Assembly (NCBI GenBank): GCA_900074885.1
Contig: FJUW01000016.1
Location: 159,455 to 223,454, forward strand
DNA length: 64,000 bases
From: Rhynchosporium graminicola
Lineage: Eukaryota > Ascomycota > Leotiomycetes > Helotiales > Ploettnerulaceae
Direction: 5' to 3'
In this document: piece after piece, positions 26,567-38,199 of the stretch
How positions within the stretch are numbered: the stretch's first letter is position 1
Layout: each line of letters opens with the position of its first letter
The notes under the pieces: generated by a model
Database searches by the model: none
What the model was told of the DNA's origin: nothing
What the model saw: the letters and a program-made list of their open reading frames with translations, nothing else
Position numbers and translations under genes: made by a program

Positions 26567-27718
26567 ATGTTAGAATTTTCAGAGATTCCTCCTATTGCCC
26601 TAAATAGACTGATTCCTTATCCTCCTATTCAAAAGCGAAAAGCTCCCGAATTAAGTCGAGATCAGCGGCGAGATATTACACTTCTTCACTCAATCGAGTG
26701 GAGTTATAATCAAATTCGAACCTATCTACCTTTCTAACCTACTTTCGATCAAATCAAGTACGCGTGTAAAAGCAAGGTACGCGCTACTCCGAAGAAGAGA
26801 TCTGGCCGTCCTCCTGTTTTAAGTCAAGCTCAAGTCGAAGAGCTAGTTGAATTCGTATGTGCCTCGAGGCAAAACCGACGTATGAGCTTTACCTAACTAG
26901 CTGAAGTACTTGAATTCGGAGTTAAAAAAGATGCTATTCGAAAGGCTCTACTCCGAGAAGGCTTTCACCGACGCCTAGCTATACGAAAGCCTCCTATTTC
27001 GGAAGCAAATCGAAGGAAACGACTTGAATGGGCTCGAGAGCATGTCGAATGGACTATAGATCAGTGGTACCGAATACTATAGACTGATAAGACTTGGATT
27101 ATAGAAAGAAGGCATACTCGAACTTGGGTGACCCGAAGAGCCGGAGAAGAGTGAGATAAGACGTGTATCGTAGAAAGGGTATAAAGGAAGAAGGGCTAGA
27201 TGTTCTAGGGATATTTTCACGGATATACGAAAGGGCCAGGTATATTCTGGGAGAAGGATTAGGGTTCGATAGGCCAGGAAACCTACTATCAATATACTAT
27301 CCCGATTATCCACAGGTATATCGAGCTCATAAGGCGTTAGGGAGTGCATCTCGTGCTTATGTAGGACTCAGCTCCTGGATATGCTACCGGTGAGACGAAG
27401 GAGGACCTTCGAGAGAGAGGTATAATCGTTATTTACTAGCCTCCTTTCTCTCCTGATTTAAACCCTATCGAAAGGGTATAGCATATTATGAAGAATTACC
27501 TTCAAGATAACTACCCTGAAACTATATCTTATGACTGTCTTCGAATAGCAGTGAAAGACGCGTGGGAGAAGGTAGGAGAGCATGAGTTTAGGAGCTTAAT
27601 TGAGAGTATACCCGAGCGCTATCAAGCTATAATCGACGCAGAGGGCAAATTCACAAAATACTACAGAGACACTGATCTGATACTCTTTCATTTTCTATTC
27701 TACTGTAATCTCCTATGA
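26567..27718 (+). pseudogene. Tc1/mariner transposase with 12 in-frame nonsense codons
   Basis: One uninterrupted reading register of 384 codons with no frameshift, but with 12 internal TAA/TAG/TGA codons. The parts in order are an N-terminal helix-turn-helix region (LSRDQRRDITLLHSIEWSYNQIRTY), a GRPPVLS motif typical of paired-like domains, a second DNA-binding part (KKDAIRKALLREGFHRRLA), then the catalytic DDE core. The core has TDKTW with the first Asp, DSAPGYAT with the second and PFSPDLNPIE with the last acidic residues. In each place I could judge, the nonsense codon stands where the family has Gln or Trp (for example MF*GYF, Y*PPFSPDLNP, LM*DSAPG). This fits C-to-T change on either strand rather than random decay. 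The enzyme would cut and paste the element at TA sites; it cannot be made from this copy. Confidence 0.9.
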
Positions 27719-27782
27719 ATTTGATATGGGCCGCATAATCAGAATGTTACCCACTTGGGTTAAGGTGACCACCCCTGAATTC

Positions 27783-27815
27783 GACTAGGGGTAACACTTA
27801 ACCGCTGTACCTCTG
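27783..27815 (-). repeat. Right terminal inverted repeat of the mariner element
   Basis: 33 bp, exact inverse of 26423-26455, followed by the TA target duplication at 27816-27817. Confidence 0.95.
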
Positions 27816-28123
27816 TACAGCGTGATTTCTACGCAACGCCTCAATTCATGCATCTCGCCAAAACGGCCCTCGTTCTTGAGCCAGAGTAGATTGTGTTCAG
27901 CCACGAGTCTATTCTATTGTCCCATGCCACCCGAGTCTCAGCTCTCTCAGTGTCTCGTCGTCCATTCGCATTCAGCGCCTCTCTCCAATCATCTTGCTCT
28001 TTAGTGATTCGTTGGTGATATGCCCTATATTTTTCCGCAGGTGGCATTGGTATGTCCCTCATCGTAGCCTGGGACTGTTGGTTCATCTTCCGCATCTGAG
28101 CTTCCCGCTCGCTTCTTTGTCAT

Positions 28124-30945
28124 TGTGTTGCGTTGCCCATTCCGGAGTTGCGGATTTCTCACAACACCAAGTAAAACAATATTTCCAAATTTTACTGTGT
28201 CTTTCTCTGCAAAGGCGAGCACCTTGCTTGGAATCTTGTAGTTTCAGAGTATTGTCTCCGAAAATATACTAAGTGCAATCAGTATACTTGAAAACCAAAT
28301 GCCAACAGTGTTGGCATAGTGATCGTCCACTTCGAGGTGTCTAATGTCTAATGGCTCAAATAGGTTGGGTAGGATCAAGGTCCTCCGGAGTCGCTATGGT
28401 AAGGCACTCTACAACCACTTGGCATCTGACTGTAGGCAAGTCTTCGGGCAGAAGACTTTAATTATGCATGGGAACAATTTCGTTGTGCAGTGAAGGGTTT
28501 GGCACCGGAGATACGTTCTCGGCTTCTGATGATCTGTAATTTCAGCTTTCTTGTTATCTGGGCCTGGTAGGGAATATTCTCCTCTGGACGTGATTGGTTG
28601 CTTGGCGGTCTTCTCTCCAGGCTTTCCAAATGGTATGGATGGACATATTCCTCGGATTCTCACCCACTTCATGTGAGTTAGCATCTTCAATAGCAAGCTA
28701 TGAGAACTCAAGCGAACTGCTTCCAGAACGCCAGACTATGGTTCCACATATATTTGATGGTAGAGAAGTAGGATCTCTCGTACCCCAATTAGATGACCAT
28801 CTCACCGCCAGTGATAGCTTCCCATCAGAATCATCCAAAGAGCCGATGGTCAATACAGCTTCGTGCCGATCTGGAGAAAGAAGAAGTGGGGTGCCGATCG
28901 GAACCCATAGTCCACTACTTCTTATTTATTCGAAAGTCAGATGGATCTGGCACGGCGCCCAGGTTGGGAAGAAATGATAAGAGCCCTTCAAGACCTATCT
29001 CTGCATGACGTTGTCAAAGCTGGTCCGAACAGTTGATTCTCTGGTTTTTGATTCCTGTATGATGTCTTTTTCCACTACAATTGACGATCGGTTATGCTCA
29101 CAACATTTCACAATGTACACAGTAAAACGAGATACCATTGATAGGTCGCCAACTCACATTGAAAGGGGTATATGATCCTTCGGGAATATGACTCGGATAG
29201 TCAGATATCTTCCAGTACTCTTGATGCTGTCCTTCTCGATGTAAAGGTGCTATAGTGTAACGCGGAAGTCGAATCTCGATGATATGGTTGATGACATTTC
29301 CTCGAGTAATTCCTGCTAGAACGTCCACTTCAGAGGATTAGCAAGTTAAAGAGTCAGTGTTTCAGAATGGCACGAGGACCAACATTGGAAAGGTAATACT
29401 GATCCAAGATCACTGAGATTCTACGAGGGCATTGTTTTACGTACTGCCGGAGCATCCGCCTGACTTTGGCTAGAGTAATAAAAAAGTCGATATTGTATCG
29501 TAGATAATTGGTAGCGTGCCCAGAACGGCCATTGGATCTCAAACATAATTGATAATATCAGGTCCGGACACTATGACTGAAGGTCATGGAGCGCCTTGCC
29601 AACTTGGCATTAATTCTTTTTCGATCCAGTGCTTTGGCTAAATGGATTTAGTTTGTACACGAAAGATCATTCAGAGGAACTGACAGATAAAAGAAATATT
29701 GACGAAGTTTGAAAGAGCGAAGAAAGCAGAACAGATTAGGCAAACGCAGGTACGGTCCATGGCCCCTGTGCCTCAGCCGCAAATTTACTGAAAAAGAAAT
29801 GTTCCTCTGAAGTCTGGGGTCGTCAAGATTAAACGTGCGCGGATGGGTAACAAAGCGCATTAGCAATATTGCACAGATCGATATTATACACATAGTCTAG
29901 TAGATGCATCCTTGTCATTAAGCATATCACTTTGTGTGCTTCGTATATGTTTATAACCTGGATTCTAGAAACTAGAAAAAGCATGGTCTGAAGTGGAGAT
30001 GTCAAATTCGAAACTTGAAGCCATTCGCTTGTAGTTTTCCGGAGGCTTTGTCCATACTTATTCAGAGGAAAGGAAGGGACTCCTACCTCACAAATAATTC
30101 TCCACCGGCAATTTTTCTGCACGATATGTTTGCTGACCAGTAGTTTTACTTTTTTATTATTCCCTTTTTCGGAGACAGCTCAAGCTGGCATATGCTAGAC
30201 TGAATAGCAACGCTTGGAGCACGACCATCCACCACACAAGTTAAGCGCGTTCAGTCCTTGCGATTAGTAGTGACATCTTGTAAGCCTTTTTTTCTCACTA
30301 ACCAGATGCAATATTATATCCACGCCAAAGTACAGGAGTCGCAATACCCAGAGGTAGACTGAATTGCACGATAGTGTGCTTCTATATGAGCTTATGTTAT
30401 CACGTCAAGCCCCTAGCGCAAAGAAATAGAAGCTTACCATCCACATTCCCGAATTTGTTTCTTCGGAATTATCTAGTTGCCTTTTACCAAAATGCTGCTT
30501 TCAAGGTCGAAACATGTAGATACGAGGAATATTTTACCTTTTTCATTATTTTTGATTAGAGTTGTTTACCTAAATAGTAGGGATTGATTGGTCATGTGTC
30601 CGCGTACTTATGGAACGTAAATACAGGTGTTTTCACTTCGTTCGGAGCCAAACCTTGAATAAAATCACTGATAATCCACCATTGCTAATTGACTGCTAAC
30701 CTTACTTCTGAGATGGAGAAATTGAAAACGGACAGTTCAAAAACGGAAATATAAAGTAGAAGACATTCGTAGTCAGGCAATGCTTTTCGGGAGCACTGGG
30801 CGCGCGCAGATCGCGTACTAGACAGGAGGAAGAGATCAGCAAGACGTCGCAGCGCCGATTCTCGTCGTCTCCAGACAGCCATCCCATCAATCGCATCTGT
30901 TCGTGTTTGGATTTTTCTTCACCAGCAAACGATGAGTGAACGATA
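28124..30945. other. Intergenic stretch with short unassigned open frames
   Basis: No gene can be assigned. Minus-strand segments at 29542-29354 and 29328-29098 have protein-like composition (TRGNVINHIIEIRLPRYT; WKISDYPSHIPEGSYTPF) and may be exons or remnants, but I recognise no family and cannot join them in one frame. The last few hundred bases before 30946 should hold the carboxypeptidase promoter. Confidence 0.4.
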
Positions 30946-33155
30946 ATGCTTCGCCTTCTCCTCTTCCCTTTCTTGGTCGCTATTACACTCGCTCAATACC
31001 CACCCTCCGCGCTCAACCTCACGACTATCAAATCCCCAGTCGACGGCAACATCACCATCTCATACAAGTCGCCGCCCGCCGGCACCTGCGAGACCGCATT
31101 CCCAACACAGCAGCAGTACACAGGCTGGGTCCACATACCCGGGAGGTACCCAACGAACACGTTCTTTTGGTTCATAGGTGCTAGAAGCCCGACGGATCAG
31201 CTCACAGTATGGTTGAATGGAGGGCCTGGTTCGAGTTCGATGATCGGTCTCTTTAATGAGAATGGTCCCTGCGAAGTGGTTGAGAAGGGCTTGGGGAAAT
31301 TGGGAACAAAGGTCAGGGATTGGGGATGGGATCGAGGCTCGAATATGTTGTTTGTTGATCAGGTAAGCTTGGTATTAGTCTCTTTCTAGATCTAAGGCTT
31401 TTGAAGTCTGAGAAGGAGGCTCTTGCGATCTTATATGTGTACTCCTTCATTGATTTCTGCGCGAAGCTGCAGACGCTTATCATTTGCACTTTTCCTCTCC
31501 TTTCTCAATTTTCTTCTTCAGTGTAGATGCTAAGCTCCATTCTACAGCCAAATCAAGTCGGTTTCTCTTACGACACACCTACCAATGGATCCATAGACCT
31601 CCTTACTGCCGACCTATATACTCCTCCACAAGCTCTTCCAGGTTCACAATCCGCGACAACGTTCCTCAATGGGACATTCAGCTCCCTAAATGTCAGCAAA
31701 ACTGCCAACACAACCGAAATCGCTGGAATGGTTATTTGGCACATGCTTCAGGGATTTCTGGGAGCGTTCCCAGAGTATGGCCCGAATAGCAGTACGACGA
31801 TGGGTGTCCATCTCTTTGCGGAAAGCTACGGCGGTAAATACGGACCTGCGTTTGCCAGTATCTGGGAAGAACAAAACTTGCGGCGGTCAAATGGAACTCT
31901 CTCCAAAAGCGGCACTATCGAGATCAAGCTCAAATCTTTAGGGATAGTCAATGGTTGTGTGGATGACTTGATCCAAGCTCCTTACTACCCCACTATGGCT
32001 GTGAACAACTCGTATGGGTTGTCGGCCATCAACCCAATTCGAGCGAGACTTGCTAGCGCAAGCTTTTCCTCTCCAGGGGGATGTTCAGATCTCATCAAGC
32101 AGTGCCGAGCGGCTGTGGCCGCTCAGGATCCCGATAACGAGGGAGATGTCGCAGCTGTGAACGGTATCTGCTCCAATGCCTACAGCACATGCTCTGCAAA
32201 CGTCATCGAGCCGTATTTCGATGCTGGAAGGAGTATATACGACATTGCCCACTACCTGCCGGATCCTTTCCCTCCCAGCACATACTTGGAGTACTTGAAC
32301 ACGGCATCAGTCCTGGCCGCTATCGGTTCTCCCGTCAATTTCACGCAAACGAACCGACAGGTTGTTGCTGCTTTTACTGCTACAGGAGATTATGAACGTA
32401 TGGCCTTAGTTCCAGAGATTGCCAAGCTCCTGAACGCTGGTATTCGAGTTGGATTCATGTATGGCGACCGAGATTACATCTGTAATTGGCTTGGTGGCGA
32501 AGCCATATCTCTCGCTGTAGCAGCAGCAACATCACCAGCGTACGCATCCATCTTTCCACAATCTGGATATGCACCGATCATCGTCAACACTACATATATA
32601 GGAGGTGTCGTTCGTCAGTATGGCAATCTGTCTTTCAGCCGTATCTACGATGCCGGACACAGCGTTCCAGCATACCAACCCGAGACCGCTTTTCAGGTGT
32701 TCGCTCGGATCATGAGTGGTACATCGGTATCAACAGGGGAGATAATCAATCCCTCTGTATACAATACCACCGGCCCCCTAAATGCAACTCACACCAATTC
32801 TCTCCCAACCTCACCCTCAGCCACTTGCTGGCAGCGCAACATTCCCGAGACTTGCAACGTAGACCAGAAACAGCAGATCGTAAAGGGCGAGGGCGTAATC
32901 ATTAACGGTGTCTTGTATGACGAGGTTTCGGATTGGAGTTCTGCTGTCTCCACGTCCACGTCCTCGTCGAAACCTCAGACCTCGCCAACGGGAAGCGTGA
33001 GTGTGACGACTACCACACAGGTTCTCACTGGTTTCTTTACGGCTACTGCTACGCCTAGTCCATCGAAGTCGCTTGGTGTCACATCTTTGCAACTTCGCTT
33101 GGAGTTGCTGATTTTGCCTGCTCTTGGAATGGCACTCTTCTCTTCAACCTTCTGA
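30946..33155 (+). CDS. Secreted serine carboxypeptidase (S10 family), probably GPI-anchored
   Basis: Exon 1 is 30946-31362 and exon 2 is 31548-33155, for 674 residues. The 185-bp intron splits VDQ from PNQVGFSYDTP, both conserved in the family. A signal peptide (MLRLLLFPFLVAITLAQ) precedes the alpha/beta-hydrolase domain. The domain shows the oxyanion segment WLNGGPGSSSM, the nucleophile in AESYGGKY (Ser at about 232), the acid in YGDRDYICNW (Asp at about 448) and the base in DAGHSVPAYQP (His at about 510). The enzyme removes C-terminal amino acids from peptides outside the cell or at the wall. After about residue 600 a Ser/Thr-rich stretch leads to a hydrophobic C-terminus (LELLILPALGMALFSSTF), as in GPI-attached homologues of carboxypeptidase S1. 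Several N-glycosylation sites (NXT/S) fit secretion. The triad is complete, so it should be active. Confidence 0.95.
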
Positions 33156-34356
33156 TCGAGTCAGCGAGCCAAAATCGATAGCGCTCAGTACACCCGCAAG
33201 AAGACCAAGGCATGGCATGTCAACCTGACGGATGTAAAAGCAATACCCATCGAACCACTCGATTAATGGGGTGGCGTGGACGATCGATCAGAAAGACCCA
33301 CTTCAAAATGCGAAAAATTCTCAGTGCATTCATCTCTGCACTCTACCAGGCCAGCACGCCAACAAGCGAAGGAAAGGAGTTGGGAGCACAAAAGATGGAT
33401 GAATCGGAGGATAAACACGGCGTTACGGCATTCTGCTTCCCGATTGTAAAAACAAATTTTGAACCTGTACCCATATTCGAGCATAGAAAGGACCTCATCT
33501 GAAGGGCTCATGTACCATCATTCAGGACATATGGTGGACGGAAACAGGGAAGGCGTACGGTTGGCGTTTTAATACTGGTTGCGTTTTGATACTGGTTGGA
33601 ACTAGGTCATTGGAAGCGAGGCAAGGCGAGGCGAGGCGAACAGGACACAATTGAAGCTACTTGACAGAACTACTGACTGTACTGAGATAGAATAAGCTCT
33701 CAGCCTGTATATTCACATGCATGTATAAATAAATTTATAGTAAAATTCGCGAGGAAGGATCAAACCGTGTGAGTGCAAATTATCCTATCTGTAAGCAGGA
33801 CGAAAGATGCGAGGAGATGGCCTCTGCCTCTCTGGGACTTAATTTGACTTGGCCACTTCCCAGAGTGGCCACCGCCATCCTTTTTTCTTTTCTACTGTGA
33901 TGTATATCTAGATGATCGATCTTATCTTCCACTGTCTTCTTTGCATCTGCGTTCCGGAAGTGGAAGAGTGAGGCTGGACGCTGGACGCTGTTGTAGAGAG
34001 GAGCTGGACCTTACTGCATGGTATGTGTTGATATATATTTACATGGTGTATTCCCCAGTTTTAAATCAATACCTAGCCAAGCTACCCGTGCTATGATTAA
34101 TACATACCTTATCTAGCGGGGGAAAAAAAGAGGGAATGTGATTTGGTACTGCGATCTCCGAATTGAACGAGACGCGACTTTGCCGTGCGAGGTAGAGCTC
34201 AAACTGTATGATTTCTTCAAGTAAGATGTGGAATGGACGCAATAGCAGTTCTGAATGTTCTTGTATTCATAATTTTTGAAGTATTTGTGTTTTTTTTTAT
34301 CATGGTCTACATGGTCTCTTCTCAGTTCCGTCAACTCTACCCATTGGCGACCTCGC
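33156..34356. other. 3' side of two convergent genes; no gene seen
   Basis: The region lies between the ends of the carboxypeptidase and fructose-bisphosphatase genes. It contains a GGCGAGGC-type short repeat near 33620-33645 and AT-rich sequence suitable for polyadenylation. ORFs here have no motifs. Confidence 0.6.
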
Positions 34357-35486
34357 TTACTTGTGGAATGATTTCACCTTCTCCATCTCGTCCCAGCTGC
34401 CCATGAAGATACCTGATCTGTCGTGGATACCATCGGGGATGACCTCCATCAATCTGTTCATCTTGCTGTCTACTGCTTGTCCTCCAGCTGCGGTAGTGTT
34501 AGAAAATTGCTTTTGTATGATGCTTTTGGACCCGCTTACCGTTCTCAAATACCATCGCCATAGGAGCACACTCGTACAAAATCCTCAACTTGCCCTTGGG
34601 ACTCTTTTTGTCCGCGGGATAAGCGAAGATACCACCATAGAGCAAAGTGCGATACGCATCGGCAACCATACTACCAATGTATCTCGCAGAATATGGTTTT
34701 CCTCCCTCCTCGGTCGGATACTTCAAGGAGTTGAAATAGGCCTTGGTGGGATCTTCCCAGTACAAAGAGTTACCTTCATTGACAGAGTAAATAGCTCTCG
34801 ATTTCGGTATCCTCATATTCGGATGCGTAAGGATGAACTCTCCGAGTGCGGTATCCATTGTGAAGCCATTGACAGTGCTACCCTTCATCGTGATCACTAA
34901 TTGAGTCGAAGCACCATACATAGTGAAGCCCGCAGCGACCAACTCCGTTCCTGGCTTCAGCAGATCCTCCTTTGTCCCCTTAGATCCCTCTGGCAATTTA
35001 TGAATAGCGAAGATCGTGCCCACAGACACACCAGCGTCCAAGTTGGACGATCCGTCAATAGGATCACATGAAACTGCGTACCGGGCCCCCTTATGTTCGG
35101 GGAAGTATATGGCTTCCTCCTCCTCTTCAGATACGAGAACAGCGCACTTTCCGGAGGAGCGCATGGCTGCTATGAAAAGGTCATTGCCGATGACATCGAG
35201 TTTCTTTTGGTCGTCGCCGGTTGTGTTGCTGGATCCTGCGAGACCGGTGAGGTTGATGAGTGTTGCTCGTCGGATGTAGTAGGCTATCGACTTGAAGGAG
35301 AATTGCAAGGCGTGGCAGAGTAGCCTATGAGATTGTCAGACTGCTCTGGAAGCAGTAGGAGTGAGAGACATACGTAAAATCTCCAGTGGCTTCCGGGTGT
35401 TTCGATTGTTCTTCTGTGAGAAAGCGTGTGAGGGTTATGATGTCTGTGTTGATCTTCTCTTCTTGACCTGTGCCATTGGACGCCAT
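34357..35486 (-). CDS. FBP1: Fructose-1,6-bisphosphatase
   Basis: Exons 35486-35374, 35324-34540 and 34487-34357 give 342 residues, close to the usual 340-350 of the enzyme. The start MASNGTGQEEKINTDIITLTRFL matches fungal homologues. Landmarks: RRATLINLTGLAG, GNDLFIAAMRSSG, EEEEEAI for metal binding, the signature DPIDGSSNLD, YSVNEGN, RYIGSMVADAYRTLLYGGIFAYP for substrate binding, and the final GGQAVDSKMNRLMEVIP. Both introns (49 and 52 bp) are phase-consistent and keep conserved text on both sides. The cytosolic enzyme hydrolyses fructose 1,6-bisphosphate to fructose 6-phosphate, the committed step of gluconeogenesis. In fungi it is usually repressed by glucose. I could not identify regulatory sites. 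Confidence 0.97.
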
Positions 35487-38199
35487 GATGAAGGATTGTG
35501 TTTTGGGACTCTCGGTGTGACGTTGGAGAAGGTAAAAGGAATAGGAGAAGGAATCCTAATGAGGATTGTTTTATGGGGTTTGGTCAAAGTCGCACCTCGG
35601 GTTGAGACGGGGAGGTTCCGAGGGGTCAGATATGAAGCTTTAAGACGGGATACAGGGAAGAGTATCGTGGAGGTCAAGCAACAGAATCACAGAATATGAT
35701 AATGAGACAAAGGGAGTTGGAGATAGACTTGACTTGTCTTGCTAATTGGTTGTTAATATCACACGATGATCTATGCACGATGTTCCAGTAGCTAAGCAAA
35801 TCTGTGAGGGAGGATCATTCCTGTTGATTATGACCAGCTGCAGCTGCAGCTGTCTCATTCCCCGCATTGCTCGGCATAAGGTAGGTAGTTACCGCGAGCT
35901 GCCCCGCGCTAATCCGGACAGGAGGAAAGGAATCCCTGCCAGTGGCAGAACGAGAGGGACGATGATTTCCCGGATGGAGCACCTCCTCCGGAACTTGTCG
36001 GACCATCCACCCGTCTGAATCAGCAAAAAGGTTCTTCCGCCTCCGCTTGTTTGACGAGGAGAGCAAACACCTTTACCAAAAACAGTTAGCCTTTCTCTTT
36101 TTTCTTCTGACTAGCGCGAACCGCGCACTGGGAAAACTTTCAAGCTTGAGCACAGTGCAACCTTCTCCCAGCAATACAATCGCAACAATGTGAATAACCA
36201 CCAAAAAGTCTGCGCAATTGGCGCGCAATACTATTCAACATTCGGCAATGTAAGCAGCAACGTCTCTTCTTCTCTCCCTATCCTTCCTCAACGTGATGAC
36301 ACATATACAACCGCAAACTAGAGTCTTTGATCCTACGGGAAATGAAACTTTTGTAACACGTCAGTCTGAACTGCAAGCAATGTATCTCAGTCAACAGCAT
36401 TTCTACCACTGGACGTAGCTGACGTTGACCAGATGCCGCCTTCTAGCTCATTGAACTTCATTGTTTAAGCATCCGCAGTAACGCGACCATACTCGCATCT
36501 TCTGGTGAGCTTCCCCTCCTTCTTTCTTCTGTCTATTTACCCTTGCTGTGATGATTCTTCGTGCTTTGCACGCTGGAAATTACCGACTGAAATATCATGT
36601 CGAAAACAAATGGCTAAACCTGAGCAATACCCTACCTTCCGAGGCAATTCAATACTTGTTCTTGGACATATTGCTGACCAGTATAAAACTACAGGATCCA
36701 GCTCCACCCACTTCACAGGTAAGGCAGACTGAGATTCTTCTTCAGCATACACACCTGTCAAATGATGATACGGCACTGGGCTCCGACAGCTCTCGACAAG
36801 ATCGGGACTGGTTCATGACAGGAGATGCCTTTTTGCGGCAGGCCTAGAAAACCTCGCCCACTGATCGCAGCACAAACAAAGCGACTTGAAATTGACCTGG
36901 CAGGACGGTTGCTGATCATGTATTCAGTTTCCTGCCAAGATGTGTACGTGTCGAATGGGATGTCCATTCGGTATGAATCATGGTAGGTTGCAGCAATTTA
37001 TTCATTTCTTCACTTCCATTTTTATGATGAGCATTTTAGATGACGAGTCTGATCCGGGTAACCGATGTTGACACATAACAAATTATACCATTCATGCCAA
37101 CTGATCTCTTTTTGGAACATACGCTTGTGTATCGTGAACTGTAAGATGGCATGTGCTTACGTCCAAACTTTAGGTTACATTCGTATCAGACACCACGATC
37201 ACAACCTATCGCCGAACATCTTGATGGATCATCGATAGCAAGGAGCTCTGATCGAATCCTTGATTTGGACCCTCGACATTGCTCCCTGCCTCACCACATG
37301 ATGTAAGCGCAATTCCATATTTCTCCAGCGGCAGACCTCGAACATAATGATGACCTCGACCGACAAATGACAAGCATATGTCCAAGCCTTCGGGCGATGA
37401 CGAGTCTGTCTTGACTGAATATGTCTCGCATCCCTTCCTGCACTGTCGTACGATTACCGAAACGTTGCTGATATTTTATCAAAGGCTTCCTACTTTTTGC
37501 CTCGGTAATTGTGCCCTGTGACAATGGCTCCTTGTTTCTTCTTACACAAGGACCACTCAGGTATGCTCCTCTGCTCTTCCATTATTTCTCCAGACCCCTT
37601 TTTATATGATGATCAATTATCACGACGGTCAACATAAAGCCACACGTTGGTATTGATGAAAATGCCTGTGACAGGGCTGTAGATCTGATAATTTTCGCCA
37701 ACACAAATTCATATGGAATCGGTCCCAGAAGCTGTTACTAACATCTCCAAAAGGAATCATCATTGTTGCGCTGGAACGCCAACGTTAAGAGAACTGGGAA
37801 CATCTACATGTCAGGTTGTGGATGACTGCGGACTGGATAAGACCGCTGTACGAGACTAAACATCCACCATCAATGCAAAACATACCTGTACACATTTTTT
37901 CTCTTCCAAACATGCAAGTGACTTGAGTCCGAGGGCGCATTGAAAGGTAACAATTTTGTACCAATCGCACTCATATCACTAAACAATCTCAAGAAATGTC
38001 CCGAAATCATACCCGGATATCCCAAAAAGTCGTGAATGTTTAACAGACACCCACTAGCTTACAGAATGGTCACTCATCCCTCACCCGTGTACGCAGGGTC
38101 AGAATATTACGAACAAACACAATTATGAGAGTCAGATGTGTAAAGCGAGAAAGACAGCATCCAGCAATACTCCTTTCCTTATGTTGCCAGGAAATTCAA
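35487..38199. other. Intergenic stretch, promoter side of FBP1; no gene seen
   Basis: No supported gene. Short ORFs at 36505-36847 (plus) and 36967-36758 (minus) lack motifs. The first several hundred bases are expected to be the FBP1 promoter. Confidence 0.5.

Larger units (their letters stand above)
26423..27815 (+). mobile_element. Tc1/mariner DNA transposon, RIP-inactivated
   Basis: A 1393-bp element bounded by perfect 33-bp inverted repeats beginning CAGAGGTACAGCGG and flanked by TA on both sides. The joined target reads CTGTACAG, itself a palindrome around TA. It carries one long transposase frame (26567-27718). The TA duplication, the size and the DDE transposase fit the Tc1/mariner superfamily. 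Confidence 0.93.
26345..28123 (-). pseudogene. Unrecognised ORF remnant interrupted by a mariner element
   Basis: On the minus strand the right flank (28123-27816) and left flank (26422-26345) contain protein-like frames. Taking out the transposon together with one TA copy leaves a single frame across the join. It runs from WLKNEGRFGEMHE through LYRMVDDPDFTRE to a stop at 26347-26345, 47 codons without a stop. Upstream of it, two other frames are open (MTKKRAGSSDAEDE; KYRAYHQRITKEQDDWREAL), so at least two frameshifts or unseen introns are needed. I do not recognise the family; the text is charged and helical-looking. It could be part of a dispersed gene family or an older mobile element. Confidence 0.4.

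Noticed and set aside
34361..34900. 179-codon plus-strand ORF
   Set aside because: Antisense shadow of fructose-1,6-bisphosphatase.
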